Shown here: piece by piece, positions 5,430 through 13,474 of the stretch
How positions within the stretch are numbered: the first letter of the stretch is position 1
Layout of the letters: every line of letters begins with the position of its first letter
From: GCA-2730975 sp964576585
Lineage (GTDB): Bacteria; Verrucomicrobiota; Verrucomicrobiia; Opitutales; Seribacteraceae
Direction: 5' to 3'
Length of the DNA stretch: 21,397 nucleotides
Assembly: GCA_964576585.1 (NCBI GenBank)
Contig: CAZNWO010000052.1
Location: 1-21,397, forward strand
Notes under the pieces: model-generated
Told to the model about the DNA's origin: nothing
Database searches by the model: none
The model's input: the letters and a program-made list of their open reading frames with translations, nothing else
Position numbers and translations under genes: made by a program

Positions 5430-7631
5430 TCAGCTAAATGTCTCCTTCCAACTTCTACCCATGAGAGTGACTTCAGGCTCGAGAACGACTCCGCTGGAAT
5501 CCTTCACCACCTTTCTCACCCTACGAATGAGGCCAATCACCTCCTCGGCGGTTGCCTCTCCTTCATTGACTATAAAATTCGCATGAACGTTCGAAACCGA
5601 AGCGCCACCAATGCTTTCGCCCTTGAGGCCATGAAAGTCTATGAGACGGCCCGCGGAATCGTTTGCAGGATTGCGGAAGATGCAACCCGCACTGGATTCG
5701 TGGGGCTGAGATTTCCAACGCTTTTGGGAGAAATCGTCGATCCTACGACGTATCTCGCGCTTTGCGGAGGACCCTGCACCACGAAGGAGAGCTCGAAGTA
5801 CGACACCTTGCTCGGCCTCGATACAACGACGGTATTCGACAGTGAGGTCGCTCCCCGAAATTTCCCGCATGGAACCATCGGGCATAAGTATGGTGACTCG
5901 TTCCACCAAGTCGCAGAACTCTCCTCCCATGGCTCCGGCATTCATTCGAAGAGCGCCACCCAAGGTACCGGGAATACCCTCGAGAAACTCGAAACCAGAA
6001 AGACCGCGCTCCATCGCCACTCTGCAAATCTCCTTTAATCGTGTGCCGGCATCTGCCATCAGGGCTCGATTCTCCACCTCGCGAACACTACGCCAGCTTT
6101 CACCCGACAGCCTGAGGACAAGTCCATCGTACCCCTCGTCAGGCACGATGAGATTGGAACCTCGCCCGATGACGAAAAACTCGAAGCCAAACAAGGCGCA
6201 AGCATCGACTAGCTCCCGCAAGTCCTCCAATGTGTCGGGCTCCGCGTAGGCCTTGGCCGAACCTCCAACGCGCAAGGTGGTAAGGTTGGCCAAGGGCTTG
6301 TCCATGGAAAGAACGGTACGAGGCGAAATCCTCGACTCAAGGTATTTGCGCCAAGCAGCCCAAGGATTCCCACCGGTCGATTCCATGGCGGCAAAAGCCC
6401 GGGCATACCGCTCGATGTTCCCCGCGCCAAGAAACAGCAATTCATCCCCTTGAGCAGGGCTGGGCCCGATAGCTTCCCGAAGGGAATTAAAGTCATGAAA
6501 GACCTTTGTTTGCTCACGCAGTCGCGGAGGAAGAAAGTCCACGAGACTTTCCGCCATGCCCGAGGCATCGGGTTCCTCGAAAGCTCCATAGGTCGGGAGG
6601 AGAAACAAGTTGTCCGCCGAGGACAGTTCCTCCGCAAAATCAGACTTCAGGGCTGAAGTTCTGGAAAACCTGTGAGGCTGAAAGACTACTTGCAGAAGTC
6701 GATCGGGAGAACGATCCGCTGCTTCGGCAAGGACTGCCTTAATCTCCGCCGGGTGGTGGGCGTAGTCCTCGAGGATATGACGACTCTTCGTTTCCAGAAG
6801 GGTTACCTGCCGACGTTCAAGGCCGGGAAAGTCATCCAAGTCCTCAATTTTAGGTTTCAGGCCCATGGCTCGGCAGGCAGCCACGGCAGCAAGGGCGTTG
6901 CAGCGGTTGTATGATGCAGGGTCTTGCTCGAACTCGAATCCGACCACGCTGCAATGCGAAGAGACACGCGCCAAGTCTTCCAGATCGGATTCGAAAGGGC
7001 TGAGGATAAAGGACTTTGTTCGGGCAAAAAGAGAGGCGAGGGTTTCCTTGAAGGCGTTGCGAGATGCGTATAGACAGGAGTGATCCCAATCACAGTTAAG
7101 AGCCAAGGTCAGGTCAGGCGAAAAGCAATCGATCGTGCCGTCGCTCTCGTCCACCTCGACCACGACCCAAGGAGCTTCGGAATAAGCTGCAGGCGGCAAG
7201 GCGCCTTCGGAGAACAACCCGCCTACAAGGTAGCCGAAATCGTATCCATACTTGTTCAAAAGCCAAACGATCATCGACGCAGTAGTGGTCTTGCCGTGAC
7301 TGCCGACGACGGCTAGAACCTTTCGATCCCTCAAGAGGTCGGCAAGAAATTCTCCACGACGATACACGGGAACGCCCAACTTTTTCCAATGTTCGATTTC
7401 GGGGCGATTCTCCGAAATGGCAGAGGAACGAATGACCACATCGGGTTCGCGCGAAGGAGCGGGATCGGGAAGTATTCCAATACCATGCTCCTCAAGCAGA
7501 CTGCGAACGGGCTCGCGGAAGGAATCATCGAAAGCTTCGACCTCGTAGCCGGCTTGCCGCAGGTAAATTGCCAAAGGAGCCATACCCATTCCTCCGGCTC
7601 CAAGCAAAAAGCAATTTGCGAATGGCTTCAT
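5430..7631 (-). CDS. murC-murB: Fused MurC-MurB (UDP-MurNAc--L-Ala ligase / enolpyruvyl reductase)
   Basis: This single 733-residue polypeptide carries two consecutive cytoplasmic activities. Residues 1 to about 430 are MurC, which adds L-alanine to UDP-MurNAc. It shows an N-terminal GAGGMGM at 11-17, ATP P-loop GSHGKTTT at 110-117, EVDESDGT at 159-166, DWDH at 181-184, AHHPAEI at 291-297 and FQPHRFSRT at 317-325. Residues about 440-733 are MurB, the FAD/NADPH reductase that makes UDP-MurNAc, with TTLRVGG (451-457), GRGSNLIV (489-496), the FAD stretch EGIPGTLGGALRMNAGAMGG (551-570), Tyr600-Arg601 and LEPEV (717-721). Where most MurB proteins have the catalytic Ser, this one has Cys650 (AGCIFRNP). 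The MurC half lacks roughly 30 residues before the NALAAV stretch compared with E. coli MurC as I remember it. The start overlaps the murG stop as ATGA. Confidence 0.95.
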   Translation of the reverse strand: MKPFANCFLLGAGGMGMAPLAIYLRQAGYEVEAFDDSFREPVRSLLEEHGIGILPDPAPSREPDVVIRSSAISENRPEIEHWKKLGVPVYRRGEFLADLLRDRKVLAVVGSHGKTTTASMIVWLLNKYGYDFGYLVGGLFSEGALPPAAYSEAPWVVVEVDESDGTIDCFSPDLTLALNCDWDHSCLYASRNAFKETLASLFARTKSFILSPFESDLEDLARVSSHCSVVGFEFEQDPASYNRCNALAAVAACRAMGLKPKIEDLDDFPGLERRQVTLLETKSRHILEDYAHHPAEIKAVLAEAADRSPDRLLQVVFQPHRFSRTSALKSDFAEELSSADNLFLLPTYGAFEEPDASGMAESLVDFLPPRLREQTKVFHDFNSLREAIGPSPAQGDELLFLGAGNIERYARAFAAMESTGGNPWAAWRKYLESRISPRTVLSMDKPLANLTTLRVGGSAKAYAEPDTLEDLRELVDACALFGFEFFVIGRGSNLIVPDEGYDGLVLRLSGESWRSVREVENRALMADAGTRLKEICRVAMERGLSGFEFLEGIPGTLGGALRMNAGAMGGEFCDLVERVTILMPDGSMREISGSDLTVEYRRCIEAEQGVVLRALLRGAGSSAKREIRRRIDDFSQKRWKSQPHESSAGCIFRNPANDSAGRLIDFHGLKGESIGGASVSNVHANFIVNEGEATAEEVIGLIRRVRKVVKDSSGVVLEPEVTLMGRSWKETFS

Positions 7632-8764
7632 CCTGCGAAGGGTAAGACGCTCGGAGTCACTTGAGGCAGGGCTTCTTCGTGTAGACGGGCAATAACGTCG
7701 GCAACTACTTGGGCAACCACGTCTCCGGGATCCATGGCGGCGAGGTTTCGTCGAAGCACATCACGAAATTCCTCGTTGAACATTACTTCTCGCACTTCCT
7801 CGAGCAGGTCGTCCTGAATGCGTTCGTCGGAACAGACGATGGCACCACCCTTTTGCTCCAGAAAGGCAGCGTTCAGCGCCTGATGGTCGTCTGCAGCGTA
7901 TGGGTATGGAACCAGAATCGATGGAGTTCTGCATCGAATGACTTCTGAAATGGATCCTGCGCCGGCACGCGAAACTAGAAGATCGGCAGCGGAAAGGACT
8001 GCATTCATCTTGTCGCTAAATGGTACGAAGCGCATGTTGAGGAGGTCTCCGCCGGGTTCCGTCATCTGCACGACTCCCGAGCTCTCGTTACCCATGCCAG
8101 TGAGACAATAAACTGAAATCCCCTCTGATGCCAGCGCCTCCAGGTTTTCCTTCACCCAAGTGTTAAGGGAGGATGCTCCCTGGCTTCCCCCCAAGATCAC
8201 CAGCAGGCGCTCGGTAGACTCTATTCCAAGGATTTTTCGCGCTCTTTCGCGAGGCAGTCGCCGAAATTCACGTCGCAGGGGATAACCTAAGTTGGTAACC
8301 TTTCCAACCGAAACTCCCTCAAGCCGAACTCCCTCCGGCAAATAAATTCTAGTAGCTTTTTTCTTCATCACCCGGATGGAACGGCCAACGGCGCGATTGG
8401 CCTCATGAAGAAAAACAGGAATCCCTCGGACTTTTGCCGCCAAGACAGGTCCAACCATGGTGAACCCACCAAAGCCAAATAATGCGTCTGCCCCCACTCT
8501 GCGAAAAAACCGTAATGAATAAAAGAAGGAACCAATCAACCCGATACAAAATCGAATCAATCCCAAGGGAGACTTTGTCAACGGGGCCCCGGGAAGACAC
8601 TCGAAGCTGAGTTCGGGGTAGTTCTCGGACAACCTTGAGTCGACGGATTTCCTACTGATGAACAGCCAACTGGAATAGCCTCGCTCCTCCAGTCCTTGGG
8701 CAAGGGCAATGCCGGGAGTCAAGTGTCCGCCCGTACCCCCACAAGCGATAATCACATTCTTCAT
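7628..8764 (-). CDS. murG: UDP-GlcNAc:lipid I GlcNAc transferase MurG
   Basis: MurG transfers GlcNAc from UDP-GlcNAc to lipid I on the inner membrane face, making lipid II. It is a GT-B glycosyltransferase. The N-terminal domain has the glycine loop GGTGGHLTPG at residues 9-18, and GFGGF near 97-101. The C-terminal domain has GGSQGASSLN (192-201) and the UDP-GlcNAc site SRAGAGSISE (265-274), then PYPYAADDHQ (286-295). The hydrophobic patch around 66-90 fits the membrane-association surface. Its 378 residues are close to the usual 355-360. It starts 22 bases after ftsW and ends in an ATGA overlap with the MurC-MurB fusion, so translation of the two is probably coupled. Confidence 0.97.
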   Translation of the reverse strand: MKNVIIACGGTGGHLTPGIALAQGLEERGYSSWLFISRKSVDSRLSENYPELSFECLPGAPLTKSPLGLIRFCIGLIGSFFYSLRFFRRVGADALFGFGGFTMVGPVLAAKVRGIPVFLHEANRAVGRSIRVMKKKATRIYLPEGVRLEGVSVGKVTNLGYPLRREFRRLPRERARKILGIESTERLLVILGGSQGASSLNTWVKENLEALASEGISVYCLTGMGNESSGVVQMTEPGGDLLNMRFVPFSDKMNAVLSAADLLVSRAGAGSISEVIRCRTPSILVPYPYAADDHQALNAAFLEQKGGAIVCSDERIQDDLLEEVREVMFNEEFRDVLRRNLAAMDPGDVVAQVVADVIARLHEEALPQVTPSVLPFAG

Positions 8765-8786
8765 GAGGACAAGAAAGCCTTCTTTT

Positions 8787-9923
8787 TCATAGCTCCCTTG
8801 AATGAGACAAGACGGGGCGTCCCCACGCCCGGAGAACGTTCAGGATCAACCCCACCATTATGAAGGTGACCATAAGATTCGAACCTCCATAACTGATGAA
8901 CGGCAGGGACATTCCCTTGGTGGGCATCGAACCCGTAACCACTCCAACGTTGATGATGGCCTGAAGCGTGATCATGGTGAGTGCTCCCATCGCGAGCAGG
9001 AAGGGGTAGAGACTTTGTGTTTCCCGCAAACGCCAGGAGACAACCACGAAAAGCGTCATGAAGCAAAGAACGATTCCCAGCGAAAAAGCCAAGCCTAGCT
9101 CTTCCCCGATCACGGAAAAGATGAAGTCGGTGTGAGCCTCGGGAAGAAAATGCATCTGCTGGCGCCCTTTCCCCAAACCTACGCCCTCCAAGCCACCCAC
9201 GCCAAAGGCCAGCATGCCCTGCCATAGCTGGTACGCGCTGTCGTTGGCGTTTGCCTCGACGTCGAGAAAGGAAGTTACACGACGAAGACGAACGGGGTCC
9301 AAATAGACCAAAAGGGAGAACAGGGATACCGCCAGTCCTGCGACGGGAAGAAGCCACCGCAGGCTGACGCCTGCAAGAAACATCATCGTGGCTCCCACTG
9401 CACCGCAAAGAAAGGTGGTTCCGAAATCGGGCTGGAGCATGATTAGGAAAAGGATCAACCCGACAATGACCGAGGGCATCATGAAGCCGTGCCAGAAGGT
9501 TCGGATCTGTCGCTGGCGAGTAGAAAGATACGATGCAAGGAGCAGAACCAAGCCAATCTTCGCAAACTCGGAGGGCTGAACCCGAAGAGGACCGAGGCCA
9601 AGCCACCTCTGGGCTCCGTTCACCTTTACGCCCAAGCCGGGTACGAAAATCAGGCTCAGGGCCAAGAGACAAAGCAGATAGAAGGCGACCGACCTCCTTT
9701 GCAGCCAGTCCGGACTGATGCATGCCGCAGACAATCCCGCCACGATCGAAAGTCCCAGCCATATGGTCTGCTTGGTTAGAAGGGCGTGAGCTCCGCGAGC
9801 GGCGCCTGCGCTGAAAAGCATGACCAGACCGAGAGTCGTCAAGGCCAAGGCAACTGCCACGACGATCCCCGGGGCAAAGTTGGTCCTTCCGGCGGACGAC
9901 CTTCCAAGCAAAGCCTGAGCCAC
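8787..9923 (-). CDS. ftsW: Peptidoglycan polymerase FtsW (SEDS family)
   Basis: FtsW is the septal SEDS glycosyltransferase that polymerises lipid II together with FtsI. The sequence has about ten hydrophobic segments. Family motifs are the loop NGAQRWLGLGPLRVQPSEF (residues 102-120), LQPDFGTT (163-170), the extracellular PEAHTDFIFSVIGEELG (261-277) with the probable catalytic Asp266, and GMSLPFISYGGSN (337-349). Its 378 residues are typical. The start codon is GTG at 9921-9923, chosen because an AAGGGA sequence sits a few bases upstream and the next gene's stop is 29 bases away. RodA is the paralogous alternative, but position in the dcw cluster favours FtsW. Confidence 0.96.
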   Translation of the reverse strand: MAQALLGRSSAGRTNFAPGIVVAVALALTTLGLVMLFSAGAARGAHALLTKQTIWLGLSIVAGLSAACISPDWLQRRSVAFYLLCLLALSLIFVPGLGVKVNGAQRWLGLGPLRVQPSEFAKIGLVLLLASYLSTRQRQIRTFWHGFMMPSVIVGLILFLIMLQPDFGTTFLCGAVGATMMFLAGVSLRWLLPVAGLAVSLFSLLVYLDPVRLRRVTSFLDVEANANDSAYQLWQGMLAFGVGGLEGVGLGKGRQQMHFLPEAHTDFIFSVIGEELGLAFSLGIVLCFMTLFVVVSWRLRETQSLYPFLLAMGALTMITLQAIINVGVVTGSMPTKGMSLPFISYGGSNLMVTFIMVGLILNVLRAWGRPVLSHSREL

Positions 9924-9952
9924 TATCCCTTACTCCATCCACCGTCGCCCTA

Positions 9953-11008
9953 CTAGTTGCGGGGCGGGTTGGGATTTCCTTGGTCCGGAGCCTCCACAAC
10001 CGGAACGTCCTTGTTCTTAAAGAATTTTTCCAAGCTTCCACCATCGGGAGCCTTAGGTTCCTCGACAGGAGAATTGGGGGGAGCGGGAATAGCAGGAACG
10101 GGAACGGGTGCAGGTGTAGCCGGTGGAGGAGCATCCGTCGCGGAAACAACCAATGTCTGCCCTTCCCTAATGCTGTTTGCATTCGTCAAACCGTTAAGCT
10201 GCATAATCTCCGCGACCGTAGTACCATTTTGTGAGGCAATTCGCGTGAGGTTGTCTCCCTTCCTAACGACATAAGTGCTCCCACCGGCTGCTGGTGGAGA
10301 AACGGGCGCCGGCGCAACTGTTCCTCCTGCGGGAACGACCAGCGTTTGACCAACGCTAATGGCATTCGCGTTGGCAAGACCGTTGAGGCGAACTATGTCT
10401 GAAATGGTGGTTCCGTGAAGGGCGGCAATTCGCGTAAGACTGTCTCCTGCCTTTACTACGTAGGAAGAGGAACCGGAAGGAACCGGAGCACTTGGCTCGA
10501 CGACGGCGGCAGCACCTGAACTTCCGCCTGCAGGCAGGAGAACCTCCTGTCCGATCTTGAGCGGAGTATCCTTGTTCATACCTGGGTTCGCTCCCAGTAG
10601 AGCATTGAGAGATACGTTATTCTTTCGAGCTATTCCCCACAAGGTATCACCTCGTGCGATCTTGTAGACAGTTACCCCTTCTGCGCTAAGACCTGCTCCA
10701 TCAGGAGCGGAAGGTACGGATGGAACACCCGGCGTCCCGGGAACAATCAACTCTCCCGCTGGCCGAGTGGGCGGGAAACGTCCGTCTCCAGTCGCGCTTG
10801 GCGCCTCGGCAGTTTCCGCTGCACCGTCCCCAGCATTAAATGCGGGATCAACTGAGGTTTCGGGAGATTCAGTCCCGGTGGTAGCGTTATTGTCGTCTCC
10901 GCCTTTCTTGAACTTCTTCAAGACTTGGCAGCCCGGCTGGAACATGACCAGCAGGATAACACCGACGTGCAAGGAGAGGACGATTCCGAATATTTTTGTA
11001 AGTTTCAT
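9953..11008 (-). CDS. Membrane-anchored triple-LysM protein
   Basis: This 351-residue cell-envelope protein has three LysM domains, which bind GlcNAc-containing glycan strands. Residues 5-26 form a hydrophobic segment directly followed by Cys27 (QPGCQ), so the protein is either anchored by that helix or lipidated at the cysteine, although the lipobox is poor. A low-complexity Thr/Pro/Gly/Ala linker follows (about 36-110). LysM1 is at about 113-159, LysM2 at 182-226 and LysM3 at 245-289; the last two are very alike. The tail (290-351) is Pro/Ala-rich. No catalytic domain is visible. It lies between murD and ftsW, 29 bases from each, where the classical cluster has no gene. An AGGA sequence about nine bases upstream supports the ATG at 11008. 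A role in septal wall binding is inferred from domains and position only. Confidence 0.9.
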   Translation of the reverse strand: MKLTKIFGIVLSLHVGVILLVMFQPGCQVLKKFKKGGDDNNATTGTESPETSVDPAFNAGDGAAETAEAPSATGDGRFPPTRPAGELIVPGTPGVPSVPSAPDGAGLSAEGVTVYKIARGDTLWGIARKNNVSLNALLGANPGMNKDTPLKIGQEVLLPAGGSSGAAAVVEPSAPVPSGSSSYVVKAGDSLTRIAALHGTTISDIVRLNGLANANAISVGQTLVVPAGGTVAPAPVSPPAAGGSTYVVRKGDNLTRIASQNGTTVAEIMQLNGLTNANSIREGQTLVVSATDAPPPATPAPVPVPAIPAPPNSPVEEPKAPDGGSLEKFFKNKDVPVVEAPDQGNPNPPRN

Positions 11009-11037
11009 GATGATTTTCCTGTTAGCATACTTATGGC

Positions 11038-12327
11038 CTAGCTTAGGGCTGTACTCGCTCGCGCGTTATTCTTCAAACGCAAAACGACGTCGATAAAAGA
11101 TTTTCCCCTCGCCGCGTAGTTAGGAAAGGAATCAAAGCTGGAGAACCCGGGACTGAAAAGTATGTCAGTAAACTTCTTGGCGTCCACAAATGCTGCTCGG
11201 GTGGCCTTGGCGAGATCGCCATAGGACAGACATGGCAAACCTAATGAAGAAAGCATTCTTCGTAGCTCAGGACCAGTTTCCCCGATAAGGTAAGCCTTTG
11301 AAACAAGTTCAGCCATTCGCCTTGCAAACCTTTCGAGATCTCCGCCCTTTGACTGGCCACCGCCGATCCAGAATGGCTTCTCGACAAAGCTTTTGCATGC
11401 AGCCAGCGTGGCAGAAAAGTTCGTTGCTTTGGAATCGTTCCAGAAAGTTGCGTTGCCGAAACTGGCAACCCGTTCCAAACGGTGGGGTTCCCCATGAAAT
11501 TTTTCCATGGTATCTCGAAACACCTTCATGGAAATCTTCTCCTCTTCCGCAAAGGCCATTGCCAGGGCGAGGTTTTCTCGCTGGGGATAAGAAGAAAAGG
11601 GAGAAGACGAAGGAATCTTCAACTTCTCGGCTTCCTCCCGAACAACCACCATAGGCTCTCTAGCCAGCTTCAGATTCTTGGCATCCGAATATTCAAGAAC
11701 AGAAACCCCGCTCAGGAAACAGTCTCCCCGCAACCTTTCCACCAAGCAAGCCTTGGCCTTGAAATAGGAAGACATGTCATGATGGCGATCCAAGTGATCC
11801 TCATCGAAATTCGTCCAAATTACGGAGTCAGGACGAAGAATCTTTAGACTTTCAGTCTGAAAGGAACTCAGCTCGAGAATGGCCGTGCAATTGGGCTCGG
11901 GATTTTTAGCGACAACCTCGGCGAAGGAATTGCCGACGTTCCCGCCGATGCAAACCTGCCTGTCCGCATCCTTGAGCAGCAGCTCGAGAAACTTGACCAA
12001 GGTGGTTTTGCCGTTCGTGCCGGTCACGGCCACTATCCTGCCCGGCCAAAAGGCCGATGCAAAGTCAACCTCTCCCAACAGGAGCTTCCCCGCCTTTCGC
12101 GCTAATTCAAGCCAAGGATGATCCTTGGGGAAACCGGGACTGAAAACCACGACAGAGCAAGCCTGCGCCTCCGTCCACCCGAAGGCGCGGCTCTGCTCGT
12201 CGAAGATTTCGTATTCCCAATCCAGCGAACGAAGCAAGGTTCCCGCCCCGCTTCCGCTGACACCCGCGCCAAGGACTGCGGCGGGTTGCCGACGCAGTCT
12301 TTCCAAGTCACAGATTCCAGTGCTCAA
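11038..12327 (-). CDS. murD: UDP-MurNAc-L-Ala--D-Glu ligase MurD
   Basis: MurD adds D-glutamate to UDP-MurNAc-L-Ala in the cytoplasm using ATP. The N-terminal nucleotide-binding region has AVLGAGVSGSG at residues 17-27. The P-loop GTNGKTT lies at 103-109. NFDEDHLDRH (about 173-182) holds the Mur-ligase metal and ATP histidine, and a C-terminal domain carries SPGFSSFDSF near 395-404, typical of MurD. The 429 residues are close to the usual length. The start is TTG at 12325-12327, supported by a very strong ribosome-binding site (TAGGAGGAAAG) that overlaps the mraY stop. Only 10 bases separate the two genes. Confidence 0.95.
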   Translation of the reverse strand: MSTGICDLERLRRQPAAVLGAGVSGSGAGTLLRSLDWEYEIFDEQSRAFGWTEAQACSVVVFSPGFPKDHPWLELARKAGKLLLGEVDFASAFWPGRIVAVTGTNGKTTLVKFLELLLKDADRQVCIGGNVGNSFAEVVAKNPEPNCTAILELSSFQTESLKILRPDSVIWTNFDEDHLDRHHDMSSYFKAKACLVERLRGDCFLSGVSVLEYSDAKNLKLAREPMVVVREEAEKLKIPSSSPFSSYPQRENLALAMAFAEEEKISMKVFRDTMEKFHGEPHRLERVASFGNATFWNDSKATNFSATLAACKSFVEKPFWIGGGQSKGGDLERFARRMAELVSKAYLIGETGPELRRMLSSLGLPCLSYGDLAKATRAAFVDAKKFTDILFSPGFSSFDSFPNYAARGKSFIDVVLRLKNNARASTALS

Positions 12328-12344
12328 GTCTTTCCTCCTACCTG
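12328..12344 (-). promoter_or_regulatory. Strong Shine-Dalgarno fixing the TTG start of murD
   Basis: On the minus strand, AGGTAGGAGGAAAGAC precedes the TTG codon. The GGAGG core lies about seven bases from the start and overlaps the TAG stop of mraY. It is the best ribosome-binding site in the cluster and is paired with its weakest start codon. Confidence 0.8.
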
Positions 12345-13474
12345 AGCTTCAACGTCGCCAATCCCGCAATGGCGAACAGAAGAGAAAGGATCCAGAAACG
12401 GATGACGACCTTCGTCTCCTTCCAGCCCTTTAGTTCGAAATGATGATGTATGGGGGACATTCGAAAGATCCGATTTCCCGTTAGCTTGAAGGAGGCGACC
12501 TGAAGGATGACGGAGCCCGCCTCCATCACGAAAATTCCTCCAACGACGATTAAAGTGAGGGGCTGGTGGATCATCAAAGCAATGACTCCCACCAGCCCCC
12601 CGATTGCCAACGAACCCGTATCTCCCATGAATACCTCTGCCGGATGGGCATTGTACCATAGAAAAGCCAAACAGCCGCCCAAGAGGGCGGCGCAGACTAC
12701 CGTGAGCTCTCCCGTGCCGGGAACCCAGCTTATGAGCAGGTAGTCGGAAATTATCGCATTGCCCGATGCGTACGCCATGAGACCGTAGGTCAACGCAACC
12801 GTGACCGTACAACCGATTGCGAGACCATCCAATCCGTCGGTCAGGTTTATCGCGTTGCTCGATCCACACAGGGTAAGAAAAAACAGGATGAATGCCGCAG
12901 CGAGGGGCATAGACTCCATAACCACGTTCTTGTAGAACGGAATCCAGAACTGCAGCATTTCTCGCGAACTGTCCGCAGCTATTCCCTTTGCTCCGGTCAG
13001 CCATTGACTCGTGTGTCCCAAAAGCAAGTAAAGAGCCAAGGCCGTTACCAAAAGCTGCCCGAGGAGTTTGAACCTTCCGGGCAAGCCCTTGCTGTTTTTC
13101 CTCGCCACCTTCAAGTAATCGTCGGCAAAACCGACGCAGGTCAAGCAGGCGTAAACGACAAGCGCGGTAACGACGTAGACGTTCGGGTCTGCCCAAAGAA
13201 TAGAGGATCCGACGACCGACAGGAAGATCAATAGCCCACCCATAGTAGGCGTGCTCGACTTCGACTGATGCAGATCGGCCAACTCTCCGACCTCCTCCTT
13301 GTCTCGAAAGGCTTGACGAGCATCGAGAGATCGGAGAAGCGAAAAAATTCTTGGAGCCAGCAGAAAGCCGAGAAAGAGCGAAGTCGCTCCAGCAAGCATG
13401 GCTCGAACGGAAATGAACTGGAACAGGCGAAGAGGACCGAAAGTCTCCTCGTAAAACTGCAGGTAGCTCAGCAT
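12338..13474 (-). CDS. mraY: Phospho-MurNAc-pentapeptide transferase MraY
   Basis: MraY transfers phospho-MurNAc-pentapeptide to undecaprenyl phosphate, making lipid I. It is a polytopic inner-membrane enzyme with about ten hydrophobic segments. Diagnostic motifs are SSTPTMGG (residues 73-80), FADDYLK (116-122) with the Asp pair, NAINLTDGLDGLAIG (207-221), FMGDTGSLAIGG (282-293), and the histidine motif SPIHHHFELKGWKE (340-353). At 378 residues it is slightly longer than the E. coli protein. The ATG (13472-13474) lies inside the last codons of murF, a 7-base overlap, with no ribosome-binding site of its own, which suggests translational coupling. Confidence 0.97.
   Translation of the reverse strand: MLSYLQFYEETFGPLRLFQFISVRAMLAGATSLFLGFLLAPRIFSLLRSLDARQAFRDKEEVGELADLHQSKSSTPTMGGLLIFLSVVGSSILWADPNVYVVTALVVYACLTCVGFADDYLKVARKNSKGLPGRFKLLGQLLVTALALYLLLGHTSQWLTGAKGIAADSSREMLQFWIPFYKNVVMESMPLAAAFILFFLTLCGSSNAINLTDGLDGLAIGCTVTVALTYGLMAYASGNAIISDYLLISWVPGTGELTVVCAALLGGCLAFLWYNAHPAEVFMGDTGSLAIGGLVGVIALMIHQPLTLIVVGGIFVMEAGSVILQVASFKLTGNRIFRMSPIHHHFELKGWKETKVVIRFWILSLLFAIAGLATLKLR

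Noticed and set aside
8761..10182. 473-codon minus-strand frame overlapping ftsW and the LysM gene
   Set aside because: The translation is Arg/Ser/Pro/His-rich without a domain, while the overlapping frames encode clear FtsW and LysM proteins. It is a stop-poor shadow frame.
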